Positions 44,775-54,092 are shown, numbered from the stretch's first letter. The stretch: DNA of 64,000 nt from 3107 sp965216225 (GCA_965216225.1 CBDCFF010000029.1:124001-188000), one strand, 5' to 3'. Made by a program: numbers and translations. Notes: a model not told the origin generated them from the letters alone.

Positions 44775-44901
44775 CGCTCCGCGACAATCAAAAAACAAAC
44801 CCCTTGATCGCGGCACAAAAGCCCGGCATCGTCCCAAACGTCGCGACCAAGGATTCTCATCCTGATTGACGCGCACTTCTCATCTTGATTGTCGCGCTAC
44901 A

Positions 44902-45167
44902 ATCAGGGTGCGGAAATGGCCCGGCATGAAAAACCGAAGGACGACACAGGGGTCCGGATCTGCTTCTGCGATCCTCAAAGTCCCTGGCAGCGCGGCAGCA
45001 ATGAAAACACGAACGGGCTTTTGCGACAGTACTTTCCAAAAGGCACAGACCTTGGCGGCCACAGCAGGGACGAACTGGAGGCCGTCGCCTGCACCCTGAA
45101 CTGTCGCCCGGGAAAAACGCCTGGTTGGAAAACTCCAGCTGAAGCATTGGACGAAGTCTTGATATGA
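44902..45167 (+). pseudogene. IS30-family transposase, C-terminal fragment
   Basis: Starting at the IS21 right end, the frame reads NQGAEMARHEK, ICFCDPQSPWQRGSNENTNGLLRQYFPKGTDL and LNCRPGKTPGWKTPAEALDEV. This is the C-terminal third of an IS30 transposase with the final catalytic glutamate. The N-terminal part is absent from the window, so it was lost by deletion or rearrangement. Confidence 0.88.
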
Positions 45168-45182
45168 GGTATCAAACAACCG

Positions 45183-45506
45183 TTGCGACCACCGATTGAA
45201 GCCGCCCTCTACCTGTCGATCCGCTATAGCGAGCGTCTGGCCGCGGCTGGTATCGAGCCGTCGGTCGGCAGCGTCGGGGGCTCGTGTGACAACGCCCTCG
45301 CAGAAACCATGAATGGCCTTTGCAAAACCGAACCGGTTCATCGCAAAGGCCCTTGGCGCAACATGCAGGACTTGGAAATGGCAACGCCGGGATGGGTTGA
45401 CTGGTTCAACAATCGACGTTTGCCGGGCCCCATCGGAAACATCCCGCCAGCCGACGCAGAAGCGAATTACCATGCGCAGCGCAGCGCGTTCGACAGGGTC
45501 GCGTGA
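45183..45506 (+). pseudogene. IS3-family OrfB, C-terminal fragment
   Basis: The frame gives LYLSIRYSERLAAAGIEPSVGSVGGSCDNALAETMNGL, then GWVDWFNNRRLPGPIGNIPPADAEANY, the end of an IS3-type integrase. The first two catalytic aspartates are missing. Everything between here and 45571 is IS debris. Confidence 0.85.
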
Positions 45507-45571
45507 AATGAAGCCAAAGGTCGCCGGGAAAACCGGGGCGATTCAGTCCTCGCCAACCCATCCATCGGCGC

Positions 45572-46609
45572 CTACTCCATCGCGGCATCGACCGTGCGCT
45601 CCTGGGCTATCATCGCTTCAAGCTGACGCCGATAGCGCAACTGCCCGCCGTCAATACTCAGATCAATATGCGGCGTTTTCCTGTTGGTCATGCCCTTTTG
45701 CACCTGATTGAGCACTTCGCGATCTTCCTCGAAGGCATGTTTGACATCCTCGCTCATCATTTGGCTCAGTGCTTCGTCATCCGGGCGGATATTTCGCAAC
45801 TGGAACCAGTAGTAACGGGTCCTGGATTCCGTTTCGGGGGTCATGAAGTTGTAGCTGTCCATGATGAAGGTCTTCTCATGCAACGGGCCGTCCACGCCGC
45901 CGGCGCCGGCGGGTGTGAACACGGCCCTGATCAGCGCGTGGCTGGGGTAGCGGACTTCGTAATGCTGCAGGCGGTCGCAATTGCCCTCGAATTCGACGAT
46001 CTTTTTGTAAAACGGGGCCGGTTCCACATCCATCATCCAGCGCCAGACAGTGATACCGTCATCCTTTCTGGTGATCCGAAGCGGCGTGTTGGCGGTTGCC
46101 GCCTGTCCAAAGGAGGATTGGTGTACCCAGGCGACATGCGTGGGGTCCAGCAGGTTGTCGGTTACATAGAGGTAATTGCAGTCGATGCTCAGGGCGGCCC
46201 CCTTGTTCATGCCCCATGCCGGGTCATCAAAATTCCCGATCTCGAAAATCTCGCCGGCGTCAGCCAGCGCCGGGTTGCCCATCCAGATCCAGACCAGCCC
46301 ATAGCGTTCCTCACAAGGGTAGGCGCGGACCCTGGCGCTGGACGGGATCGTCCCCTGACCGGGGGCCACGATACACTGTCCCGCACAGTTGAAGGTCAGC
46401 CCGTGATAGCCACATTCCACCGCATCGCCTTTGCGACGGCCCTTGCTGAGTGGTAACTTGCGGTGTGGGCAGGCATCCTCAAGGGCGACGATATTGCCCG
46501 CGCTGTCGCGGAACATGCAGATGTTTTCGTTCAGCAGAACGACCTGCTGCAGATCCTGCGTTATTTCGTCCGACCAAGCGGCGACATACCAAGCGTTTTT
46601 CAGGAACAT
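45572..46609 (-). CDS. Rieske non-haem iron oxygenase (vanillate-demethylase-like)
   Basis: This 345-residue oxygenase component has a Rieske [2Fe-2S] site (CPH at residues 47-49, CGYHG at 66-70). Its mononuclear iron motif is DNLLDPTHVAWVH (D155, H158, H163). It starts MFLKNAWYVAAWSDEI, typical of the VanA / phenylpropionate-dioxygenase-like group, which demethylates or hydroxylates aromatic or other small molecules. The substrate is unknown. It lies 67 bp downstream of the ABC binding-protein gene on the same strand and is probably co-transcribed. No reductase gene is nearby. Confidence 0.88.
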   Translation of the reverse strand: MFLKNAWYVAAWSDEITQDLQQVVLLNENICMFRDSAGNIVALEDACPHRKLPLSKGRRKGDAVECGYHGLTFNCAGQCIVAPGQGTIPSSARVRAYPCEERYGLVWIWMGNPALADAGEIFEIGNFDDPAWGMNKGAALSIDCNYLYVTDNLLDPTHVAWVHQSSFGQAATANTPLRITRKDDGITVWRWMMDVEPAPFYKKIVEFEGNCDRLQHYEVRYPSHALIRAVFTPAGAGGVDGPLHEKTFIMDSYNFMTPETESRTRYYWFQLRNIRPDDEALSQMMSEDVKHAFEEDREVLNQVQKGMTNRKTPHIDLSIDGGQLRYRRQLEAMIAQERTVDAAME

Positions 46610-46676
46610 CGGGCGTATCTCTTCGATTCAGGCAAGCAGCGGCCACGGGTTCGGACCCATGGCCGCCAAAGTTGGC

Positions 46677-48272
46677 TTACGCATCAATCCAGGCGGTCCG
46701 GGGGCCTTGGAAAAAGCCCATCGGGCCGGCACCATGCGGTGTCATCCCCATGACTTCGTTTGCATGTGCGTCAAGATAGTCGCGGAAGGCAAGCGGGATA
46801 TGCCCGCCATTTTCGTGCAACATCATCTGCACTTCGCAATAAAGCTCCTTGCGCTTGTCAAAGTCGGTGATGCCGCGGGCTTCGACAAGAATCTGGTCGA
46901 ACCGTTCGTTGGCCCATGCCGTCTCGTTGTAGCTGACGCCGGACTGGAAGGCGATCGACAGGATCAGGTCGGGCACAGGCCGCGCATCCCAGCCGGAGAC
47001 GATCATCGGTTTCTGCATCCAGACTGCGGACCAGTAAGTGTCCGCAGGGGGCTGGATCAGGTTGATGTTCACGCCCGCCGCCTGCGCGGATTGCTGGAAC
47101 ACCTGACAGGCCGACAGCGCGCCGGAGCCGGGAACGTCGGAGGCGTAAAGGTCGATCGGCGTGTTCTCCAGCCCGGCCTTCCTGATGTGGAACCGCGCCT
47201 GTTCGGGATCGTAAGCGCGCTGCGGGATGTCGCTGCAATAGAAGGGATCGTTGGGCGCAACCGGGTGATCGTTGCCGATGCCGCCATAGCCTTTGAGCAC
47301 GTTATCGACGATCTGCTGACGGTCCACGGCGTATTTCATCGCCAGCCGCAGGTCATTGTTGTCGGTCGGTGCGCGGTCGAGCATCATCGCAAGATTGATT
47401 TGCGCCCCGGAATTGGCCCGCAGCACCTGTGCCGCGTCGGAACGCTCCAGCAATTGCACAGAGATCGGATCAAGCTGCAAAAGGCAGTTGATGTCACCCG
47501 CGACCAGCGCGTTGACGCGCGCCGTCGGATCGCCGATGCCGATCATCTCGAATGTATCGACATTGGCGACCTCGCCCCAGTAATCGTCGTTGCGCACGAA
47601 CTCGACACGGTTGCTCGGGTCATAGGTCGCCACCTTGAACGGGCCGGTGCCGTAGACCGCGCCGCTGAAATCATCAACGCCTGCCGGGCTGATCGGCACG
47701 CGGGTGTCGCTGAGCGTGATGGGAAAATCGGCGTTGGAGGACGCCAGCGTGAATTTCACCTGCAAGGGTGCGGTCTTTTGCATCGACGTGATCTGTGACA
47801 GAAAGGACTTTGTCGGAGATTCAGACCCTTCGGCGGTGTGGCGCGACAGGGAATAGATTACATCGTCTGCGGTGAAGTCCTTTCCATTGTGGAAGGTGAC
47901 GCCGCTGCGCAGGTCGAAGACCCACTCGGTCGCGTTGTCATTGGGCGTCCAGCCGGTGGCGAGCATCGGGATCGGCCGCAGATCGGTATCGCGGTTGACC
48001 AGCAGATCATATACCGCAAAGGCCGCCACAAGGTTTGCGGTGGTATTCAGCTTGGTGGGATCCAGTGAATCCTTGGCATCCGCGGTGGGCACACCCATGA
48101 TCAAGACGCCGCCCTTTTTCGGGGTCGCCGCCCGCGCGCGCCCGGCGGTCAGGCTGCCGATGAGTGTCGCTGACACACCAGTAGCCGCCAGCGTACCCAT
48201 AAACCTGCGTCGCGAGATACTGTTCGCCACATATTGCTTGAAGAGGTAGTCGTTGAATCTGTCGTCTGACAT
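46677..48272 (-). CDS. ABC transporter substrate-binding protein (dipeptide/opine type)
   Basis: This 531-residue family-5 extracellular solute-binding protein has a twin-arginine signal (SRRRFMGTLAATGVSATLIG) preceding the mature domain. Family landmarks include FDLRSGVTFHNGKDFTADDVIYSL, the central YGTGPFKV and RLAMKYAVDRQQIV. It should bind a peptide, opine or amine-type solute in the periplasm. The chosen start, MSDDRFNDYLF at 48272, follows ggagacgatcgg. An ATG eight codons upstream is possible. It is divergent from the GntR gene, with a predicted operator between them. Confidence 0.9.
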   Translation of the reverse strand: MSDDRFNDYLFKQYVANSISRRRFMGTLAATGVSATLIGSLTAGRARAATPKKGGVLIMGVPTADAKDSLDPTKLNTTANLVAAFAVYDLLVNRDTDLRPIPMLATGWTPNDNATEWVFDLRSGVTFHNGKDFTADDVIYSLSRHTAEGSESPTKSFLSQITSMQKTAPLQVKFTLASSNADFPITLSDTRVPISPAGVDDFSGAVYGTGPFKVATYDPSNRVEFVRNDDYWGEVANVDTFEMIGIGDPTARVNALVAGDINCLLQLDPISVQLLERSDAAQVLRANSGAQINLAMMLDRAPTDNNDLRLAMKYAVDRQQIVDNVLKGYGGIGNDHPVAPNDPFYCSDIPQRAYDPEQARFHIRKAGLENTPIDLYASDVPGSGALSACQVFQQSAQAAGVNINLIQPPADTYWSAVWMQKPMIVSGWDARPVPDLILSIAFQSGVSYNETAWANERFDQILVEARGITDFDKRKELYCEVQMMLHENGGHIPLAFRDYLDAHANEVMGMTPHGAGPMGFFQGPRTAWIDA

Positions 48273-48359
48273 CCGATCGTCTCCGCTGTTGGGCAATCCC
48301 GAATGGCACTGCCATGGGTTTGGTGACAGGGGTCGTCACCCTGCTCCTGATTTTCCGAA

Positions 48360-48375
48360 AACTGTGATCACAGAT
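48360..48375. promoter_or_regulatory. Candidate GntR operator 1
   Basis: The sequence AACTGTGATCACAGAT is a palindrome around TGATCA and differs by one base from operator 2 at 49219. It lies between the divergent binding-protein gene (start 48272) and the GntR gene (start 48492), where it could control both. Confidence 0.6.
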
Positions 48376-48491
48376 TCCGCACAATAGCAAGACCGTTTTG
48401 GAATCGGCGGCGTCTGACTGCTGCAAACGTCATGGTCTGGTCATCATGCAGGCGCTGGCTTACAGATTGCCCGTCGAACGAGAGATTTCTC

Positions 48492-49154
48492 ATGCAGGAT
48501 GCGCAAAAACCGAAGACCGCCGAACCCCGGAACCTCAGTTCGTTCGTCCATGCCGACCTGCGCAGGAAGCTGATCACGGGGCAACTCAAACCCGCCGAGA
48601 GCCTGTCCATCAGAAAGCTGGCGGAGGGATACGCATTTTCCACGATGCCCGTCCGGGAGGCATTGCGGCAACTGGCATCGGAGAACGCGCTTGTAGGGGC
48701 CGCACGCAAAGCCTACCGTGTGCCGGACCTCTCATCCGCGCAAGCTGCCGACCTGTTCCACATCCGCGCGGTGCTGGAAGGGGCGGCGGCAGAGGCGGCC
48801 GCAATGCACATGAATAATGCCGACCTCGACTTTTTGTCCCGGATGACGAAAAGGATGGAGCAATGCCGGGTGCAGCGCGACCCGACGGCGTTTCTTCTGG
48901 CGAACCACCGGTTCCACAATTGCATCTACGACAGGGCAGGCAATGACGCCATGAAGGCGATCATCGACGGGCTGTATGTGCAGACAGGGCCGTGGCTGGC
49001 CCATGGCATTGTCAATCTTGTGAACGCTGACAACTGGCTGGGGGATCACAATGAAATCATTGACGCCCTCAGGACCAGGGACGCAGCCACCGCCCGGCGA
49101 CTGGTGGAGGAAGACGTGCGCTGGGGCGTTGACCTCTTTCGTGGCGTTTCCTGA
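48492..49154 (+). CDS. GntR-family (FCD/FadR subfamily) transcriptional regulator
   Basis: This 220-residue regulator has an N-terminal winged helix (LRRKLITGQLKPAESLSIRKLAEGY, then STMPVREALRQLASENAL) and an all-helical FCD ligand domain. The likely metal-binding residues are in HIRAVLEGAAAEAAA, ANHRFHNCIYDRAGN and WLGDHNEIIDALRTRD. FCD regulators usually repress catabolic or transport genes until a small carboxylate-like inducer binds. It sits between the two halves of the transporter/oxygenase locus, each with a similar palindrome upstream. The start MQDAQKPK is chosen because sequence before it has no homology. Confidence 0.88.
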   Translation: MQDAQKPKTAEPRNLSSFVHADLRRKLITGQLKPAESLSIRKLAEGYAFSTMPVREALRQLASENALVGAARKAYRVPDLSSAQAADLFHIRAVLEGAAAEAAAMHMNNADLDFLSRMTKRMEQCRVQRDPTAFLLANHRFHNCIYDRAGNDAMKAIIDGLYVQTGPWLAHGIVNLVNADNWLGDHNEIIDALRTRDAATARRLVEEDVRWGVDLFRGVS

Positions 49155-49218
49155 CGCATCCGATGGCGGATTTCGGATTTGTTGCGGCCCGGCATCGGTT
49201 TCTCTTGCAATATCTTCA

Positions 49219-49234
49219 AACTGTGATCACAGTT
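49219..49234. promoter_or_regulatory. Candidate GntR operator 2
   Basis: AACTGTGATCACAGTT is a perfect 16-bp palindrome, 23 bp upstream of the first permease start and 65 bp after the GntR stop. It matches operator 1 at 15 of 16 positions. The two half-sites directly abut, so it is not a CRP site, which needs a 6-bp spacer. Confidence 0.65.
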
Positions 49235-49256
49235 GCGGGAAACGGGAAGGGGCGCC

Positions 49257-50210
49257 ATGAGTCTGTTTGAAATTCTCTGGAAGCGATTGCTGATCGGCGC
49301 GGTTACTCTTCTTTTCGTGTCTGCTCTGGTGTTTCTGGGGACCGAAATTCTTCCCGGTGATGTGGCAAATGCAATACTGGGGCAGGGAGCGACGCCGGAA
49401 CTCGTCGCCCAGATCCGCGAGCGGCTGGGTCTGAACGAGCCTTTGCATGTCCGCTATCTTGTCTGGCTCGGCAATTTTGTCAGCGGAGATTTTGGAACCT
49501 CTCTGGTCAATGGCACCGATATCCGGAGCGAAATTTCCGGCAGGGCCACCAATACCCTGATCCTTGCGCTCTGCACCGCGCTGATTGCGGTGCCGCTGGC
49601 AATCATTCTGGGTCTGGCGGCGGCGATCAAGCCCGGAGGCCTGGCCGACCGCGTGATCACCTCGGCCTCGCTGGCGCTGATTTCCTTTCCCGACTTTCTG
49701 GTGGCTGTTGTGCTGGTCACGATCTTTGCGGTCAAGTTGCAGTGGTTGCCTGCCATTGCCTCGATCCGGCCGGGGTACGAATTCCTCGACTGGGTGCGCA
49801 TCCTGATCCTGCCGGTGGCGGGTCTTACCTTTACCATTCTGGCCCATATGGTGCGCATGACGCGCTCTGCCGTACTGAATGTTCTCAGCAGCCCTGCCAT
49901 TGAAATGGCGATCCTCAAGGGCGTGCCGCGGCGAAGGTTGCTGCTTCGTCATGCGCTGCCCAATGCCCTGGGGCCGATCATCAATGTGGTTGCCCTGAAC
50001 CTTGCCTATCTGATCAGCGGCGTCGTGGTGATCGAGACGCTGTTCAATTACCCCGGCCTGGGCCGCTATATGGTCGAGGCGGTGACCAACCGCGATGTGC
50101 CCATCGTGCAGACCTGCGCAATGATCTTTTGTTGCGTCTACATCCTGCTGAACCTCACAGCGGACATCCTGTCAATCATGGCCAACCCGCGCGTGAGGTA
50201 CAAAAAATGA
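49257..50210 (+). CDS. ABC transporter permease (DppB/OppB type)
   Basis: This 317-residue inner-membrane permease has an N-terminal helix (LLIGAVTLLFVSALVFLG), the DppB-type extracytoplasmic segment (ILPGDVANAILGQGATPELV) and a C-terminal permease domain. The EAA loop is near AILKGVPRRRLLLRHALPNALGP. It forms half of the channel with the next gene, and its stop overlaps that gene's start. Shine-Dalgarno gggaagg precedes the ATG. Confidence 0.93.
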   Translation: MSLFEILWKRLLIGAVTLLFVSALVFLGTEILPGDVANAILGQGATPELVAQIRERLGLNEPLHVRYLVWLGNFVSGDFGTSLVNGTDIRSEISGRATNTLILALCTALIAVPLAIILGLAAAIKPGGLADRVITSASLALISFPDFLVAVVLVTIFAVKLQWLPAIASIRPGYEFLDWVRILILPVAGLTFTILAHMVRMTRSAVLNVLSSPAIEMAILKGVPRRRLLLRHALPNALGPIINVVALNLAYLISGVVVIETLFNYPGLGRYMVEAVTNRDVPIVQTCAMIFCCVYILLNLTADILSIMANPRVRYKK

Positions 50211-51070
50211 GCGATGTCCCACAGAACCGGCGCACGCATCTGCGCGATATTCGCGATGATCTGACGCCCGGCGTTGCCATCTGCATTGCGTTCCTGATTG
50301 CGGTGCTGATTATCGCCACCTTCGCGCCCTGGATCGCGCCGTATGACGAGGGCGCGATTCTGTCCAACGAGAGCTTTGCCCGCCCCAGTGCGGAAATGTG
50401 GCTGGGCAGTGACTTTCTGGGCCGCGATATGCTCTCGCGCCTGATCTACGGCGTGCGGGTGACGCTGTTTCTGGCATTGGTGATCACCTTTCTGTCGTTC
50501 TTTGCAGGTGTCGGGCTTGGTTTTCTTGCAGCAGCCTTCGGGGGGAGCGTGGACAACTGGATGAGCCGTTTGAATGACGCCATGCTCAGCTTTCCGGCGT
50601 TGATGCTGGCGTTGATCGTGATCAACTCGCTTGGCTCGTCTTTCCTCGTTCTGGTGTTGACCATCGCCTTCATCGACATGACCCGCGTGTTCCGCGTGGC
50701 GCGCGCGCTGGCGGTGAATATCATGGTGATGGATTATGTCGAGGCGGCAGTGGTGCGCGGCGAGGGCAGGGGCTGGATCATCTGGCACGAGGCGCTGCCC
50801 AATGCCCTGACCCCGCTGGCCGCCGAATTCGGCATCCGCTTTACCTATGCGATCCTGTTCATCTCGGCGCTCAGCTTCTTGGGGCTGGGGGTGCAACCGC
50901 CGCAATCGGACCTCGGCGTGATGGTCAAGGAAAACATGCAGGCGATTCTCTATGGTGAATACACCGTGCTTTACCCGGCCTTCGGCATCGCCCTGATTGC
51001 CATTTCCATGAACGTCTTTATCGACTGGTTGCTGCAACGTTCTGGCGCCAGGCTACCGGATGAGATTTGA
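50207..51070 (+). CDS. ABC transporter permease (DppC/OppC type)
   Basis: This 287-residue permease has the OppC-type N-terminal helix (GVAICIAFLIAVLIIATFAPWIAPYD), the GSDFLGRDMLSRLIYGVRVTL signature and an EAA loop near AAVVRGEGRGWIIWHEALPNAL. It pairs with the preceding permease. The ATG overlaps the upstream stop (ATGA). Confidence 0.93.
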   Translation: MSDVPQNRRTHLRDIRDDLTPGVAICIAFLIAVLIIATFAPWIAPYDEGAILSNESFARPSAEMWLGSDFLGRDMLSRLIYGVRVTLFLALVITFLSFFAGVGLGFLAAAFGGSVDNWMSRLNDAMLSFPALMLALIVINSLGSSFLVLVLTIAFIDMTRVFRVARALAVNIMVMDYVEAAVVRGEGRGWIIWHEALPNALTPLAAEFGIRFTYAILFISALSFLGLGVQPPQSDLGVMVKENMQAILYGEYTVLYPAFGIALIAISMNVFIDWLLQRSGARLPDEI

Positions 51071-51071
51071 T

Positions 51072-52724
51072 ATGAGCCAGCCCCTTCTGACCGTTCGCAA
51101 CCTTGAGGTGTCCGTGCGTGAAAAGCGCGGCAATGAGTTCAGGATTGTCGAGGACATCAGTTTTGATGTGAAACCGGGTGAGGTGATTGCGCTGATCGGC
51201 GAAAGCGGGTCCGGCAAAACAACCATTTCGCTCAGTTGCATGGGTTATACACGGTCCGGCTGCCATATCACGGGCGGGTCCGTGCATTTGGCCGGCACAG
51301 ACGTACTGACGCAATCGCTGCCGAAATTGCAGGAACTGCGGGGCAAGGACATCACCTATGTCGCTCAATCGGCGGCGGCGTCTTTCAACGGCGCGATGAC
51401 CATTGATGCGCAGGTGACGGAAATCCCCGTGATCACCGGCGCGATGAGCCGTGCCGACGCGCTGAAACGCGCGGCGAGGCTCTATGCCGATCTGGAACTG
51501 CCGAACCCCGACACCATCGGGCAGCGCTACCCGCATCAGGTCTCCGGCGGGCAGTTGCAGCGGCTGATGGCCGCCATGGCGATGATCAGCGATCCGCGCC
51601 TTCTGATCCTTGACGAGCCGACCACGGCGCTGGATGTGACCACCCAGATCGAAGTGCTGGCGAGCTTCAAAAAGCTGATCGCAGACAACAGGACGGCGGC
51701 GATCTATGTCACCCATGACCTGTCGCTGGTCGCGCAGATTGCCGATCATATCCTTGTTCTGAAAGACGGCAAAATGGTCGAATATGGCACCACCGGGGAC
51801 ATCATCCGCAATCCGCAGCACGCCTATACCAAGGCTCTGATGGCTGCCGCGCATCTGATGCCTGATGAGATACCGACGCCGGCGGTGGTGGACACCACGG
51901 ATGCGCCACTGATTGAAGTGCGCGGCGTCACTGCGGGCTATGGGTCAAGGCAGGAGGCCATCGCGCTGCAAGACATCGACCTGAAAATAAAGCAGGGCGA
52001 GACCGTTGGGGTGATCGGCGAGTCCGGCTCGGGCAAGACCACGCTGGGGCGGCTGATCTCTGGTTTGATGGGCGCACGGGAGGGCGGCGTCTATCTGGAC
52101 GGACGGCAATTGCCGCAGTATGTGGCGCAGCGCAGCCGTGATGACCTGCGGCAGGTGCAATTTGCCTTTCAGATGGCGGATGTGGCGCTGAACCCGCGCC
52201 AGCGCATCGACAAGATCCTGGGCCGCCCGATGATGTTCTATCGCGGGCTGGGTGCGCAGGACGCCAAACGCGAAGCCGCCCGGCTTCTGGAGCGGATGGA
52301 TTTGCCCGTCAGCTTTGCCTCCCGCTTTCCGCCGGAACTGTCTGGCGGGCAGCGTCAGCGGGTCAATCTGGCGCGCGCCCTTGCCGCAGAGCCGCGCCTG
52401 ATCATCTGCGATGAGATTACCTCGGCGCTGGACACGATAGTTGCTCAGCAAATCCTCGATCTGCTCAGGGATTTGCAGGACGAGCTGAATCTGAGTTACA
52501 TGTTCATCACCCATGACATCGCCACGGTGTCCAGAATATCGGATCGGATTGCGGTGATGCGCCAGGGCCGGATTGTGGCGCAGGGTCCGGTCGGCGAGGT
52601 TCTGACACCGCCCTGCCATCCCTATACCCGGTTGCTGTTGAATTCCGTGCCGGAGATGCGAACCGATTGGCTCGATGAGGCCGTGATCGAACGCCGGAAA
52701 CTTGTTGAGGCGCTCGCCGGCTGA
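51072..52724 (+). CDS. ABC transporter ATP-binding protein, fused DppD-DppF type
   Basis: This 550-residue protein has two complete ATPase domains in tandem. The first has Walker A GESGSGKTT, signature VSGGQLQRLMAAMAM and Walker B LLILDEPTTALD. The second has Walker A GESGSGKTT, signature LSGGQRQRVNLARAL and LIICDEITSALD, where the usual P after E is I, as in some members. Each domain is followed by an oligopeptide-transporter C-terminal region. It energises uptake through the two permeases. The start is MSQPLLTVRNLEV. An ATG four codons upstream is possible. Confidence 0.93.
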   Translation: MSQPLLTVRNLEVSVREKRGNEFRIVEDISFDVKPGEVIALIGESGSGKTTISLSCMGYTRSGCHITGGSVHLAGTDVLTQSLPKLQELRGKDITYVAQSAAASFNGAMTIDAQVTEIPVITGAMSRADALKRAARLYADLELPNPDTIGQRYPHQVSGGQLQRLMAAMAMISDPRLLILDEPTTALDVTTQIEVLASFKKLIADNRTAAIYVTHDLSLVAQIADHILVLKDGKMVEYGTTGDIIRNPQHAYTKALMAAAHLMPDEIPTPAVVDTTDAPLIEVRGVTAGYGSRQEAIALQDIDLKIKQGETVGVIGESGSGKTTLGRLISGLMGAREGGVYLDGRQLPQYVAQRSRDDLRQVQFAFQMADVALNPRQRIDKILGRPMMFYRGLGAQDAKREAARLLERMDLPVSFASRFPPELSGGQRQRVNLARALAAEPRLIICDEITSALDTIVAQQILDLLRDLQDELNLSYMFITHDIATVSRISDRIAVMRQGRIVAQGPVGEVLTPPCHPYTRLLLNSVPEMRTDWLDEAVIERRKLVEALAG

Positions 52725-52734
52725 GGAGACCCGA

Positions 52735-53892
52735 ATGTCCACCACTTCACCCCGAATCCCGGAGATGTTGCGGCGCGCGTTGAGCGATGTCACATCGCTG
52801 GATCGCGATCAGGCCCGCAGCATGACCCCTGCCTTTTATACGTCCGAGGATTTTCTGGCGTTGGAGCAGGAGCATATTTTCCGACAGGAATGGGTGTGTC
52901 TTGGCCATACAGGCGAAATTCCTGATGCGGGTGATTTCTTCACGACCGAACTTGTCGGAGAGCAATTGCTGATCGTGCGCAATTCCGGGGGCGAGGTCAA
53001 TGTCCTGTCCAATGTCTGCCGTCACCGCGGGAATCTGGTCGAGGTCGCGCCAGGCGGCAACAGGCGCAGCTTTGTGTGCCCCTATCATGCCTGGACCTAC
53101 GACCGGGACGGGGCGCTCAAGACCGCCCCGTTGATGAAAAAGGCCAGGGCGTTCGATGCCGGAAAATGCAGCCTGCCGAAGATGAAGACGGAGATCTGGA
53201 ACAACTTCATCTTCGTCAATCTGAATGGCAATGCCGAACCGCTGGCCCCGCAGTTGAAAACACTTCAGGGCATCTTGCACAACTATCACAACGAAGAGCG
53301 CAATCTGCTGTTCCACGAGGATACGGTCTGGGGCACCAACTGGAAAAACCTGACCGAGAATTTCATGGAAGGGTATCACCTGTTTGCGACCCACCGGACG
53401 ACCCTGCAACCGATGACGCCGACGCAACTGTGCCGCAAGGTGCCGGGCGAGGACCGCTGGACCGCCTACAGATCCTACTACGATCCCGAATTTCCGCCGC
53501 GCGGCCCGTTCCACGACGACATGACGGAAGATGAGCAACGCAACACGGTTCTGTTCAATATCTTCCCCAGCTTCGTCGTGGCCGTGGCCGCGAACTACAC
53601 GCTCTACCTGTGCCTGCGTCCGGCTGGCGCGGACAGGGTTGCGATCCGGTGGGGAGTGGCGGGCTTCAAGACAGATCCCCGGGATCCGGAAGTCGTGGCT
53701 TATGTGGAACTGTGCAAGTCTTTCAATGCCGAAGACAAGGAAAAGCTGGAGACGCTGCAAAAGGCGCAAAACACGCGCTATTTCTCCGGCGGGCCGCTGG
53801 CCCCCGATGACCTGGAAGGCGCCATCCGGGATTTTCTGGGCTATATGAATCGGATGGTCGGAGCAGGGCGCGATCTGGAGGATGCGGGCTGA
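52735..53892 (+). CDS. Rieske oxygenase alpha subunit (quaternary-amine / ring-hydroxylating type)
   Basis: This 385-residue oxygenase has Rieske ligands C95, H97 (CRHRGN) and C115, H118 (CPYHAWTY). Its mononuclear iron histidines H215 and H220 are in ENFMEGYHLFATH. The overall layout is that of ring-hydroxylating alpha subunits, a family that also includes betaine, stachydrine and carnitine oxygenases. Good Shine-Dalgarno (gaggag) and 10-nt spacing from the ATPase gene put it in the transporter operon, so its substrate is probably what the transporter imports. No reductase or ferredoxin gene is nearby. IS debris begins right after the stop. Confidence 0.88.
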   Translation: MSTTSPRIPEMLRRALSDVTSLDRDQARSMTPAFYTSEDFLALEQEHIFRQEWVCLGHTGEIPDAGDFFTTELVGEQLLIVRNSGGEVNVLSNVCRHRGNLVEVAPGGNRRSFVCPYHAWTYDRDGALKTAPLMKKARAFDAGKCSLPKMKTEIWNNFIFVNLNGNAEPLAPQLKTLQGILHNYHNEERNLLFHEDTVWGTNWKNLTENFMEGYHLFATHRTTLQPMTPTQLCRKVPGEDRWTAYRSYYDPEFPPRGPFHDDMTEDEQRNTVLFNIFPSFVVAVAANYTLYLCLRPAGADRVAIRWGVAGFKTDPRDPEVVAYVELCKSFNAEDKEKLETLQKAQNTRYFSGGPLAPDDLEGAIRDFLGYMNRMVGAGRDLEDAG

Positions 53893-53904
53893 GGGGATCG
53901 GTCA

Positions 53905-54013
53905 AGGTGTTGCCCGCCTTTCCAACTGCCTGTGGCGCCGGCCCATGGACACTAACGGCGAGGTGCTGGATATGCTGGTGCAATCCCGTCGAAATGCAGA
54001 GGTCGTGGTTCTG
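53905..54013 (+). pseudogene. IS6-family transposase fragment
   Basis: The plus-strand frame gives LSNCLWRRPMDTNGEVLDMLVQSRRN, the central segment of an IS6 transposase around a catalytic aspartate. Nothing else of the gene is present. The rest of 53893-54092 has no recognisable content. Confidence 0.65.
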
Positions 54014-54092
54014 TCGCCAACTTTTCGGGCTTTTTCTCTGAATGTCTCTGTGGCACGGATATGCCTTTGAAAGCAGCCGGGGGACAGCTGAG

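Noticed and set aside
48360..49234. The TGTGATCACA palindromes as CRP-binding sites
   Set aside because: CRP needs TGTGA and TCACA separated by six bases. Here they directly abut, and both sites flank a GntR gene.
45572..53892. Naming the two oxygenases as carnitine or betaine monooxygenases
   Set aside because: The family contains many substrate types and the residues I can read do not discriminate. Proximity to the carnitine genes is about 26 kb and interrupted by IS elements.
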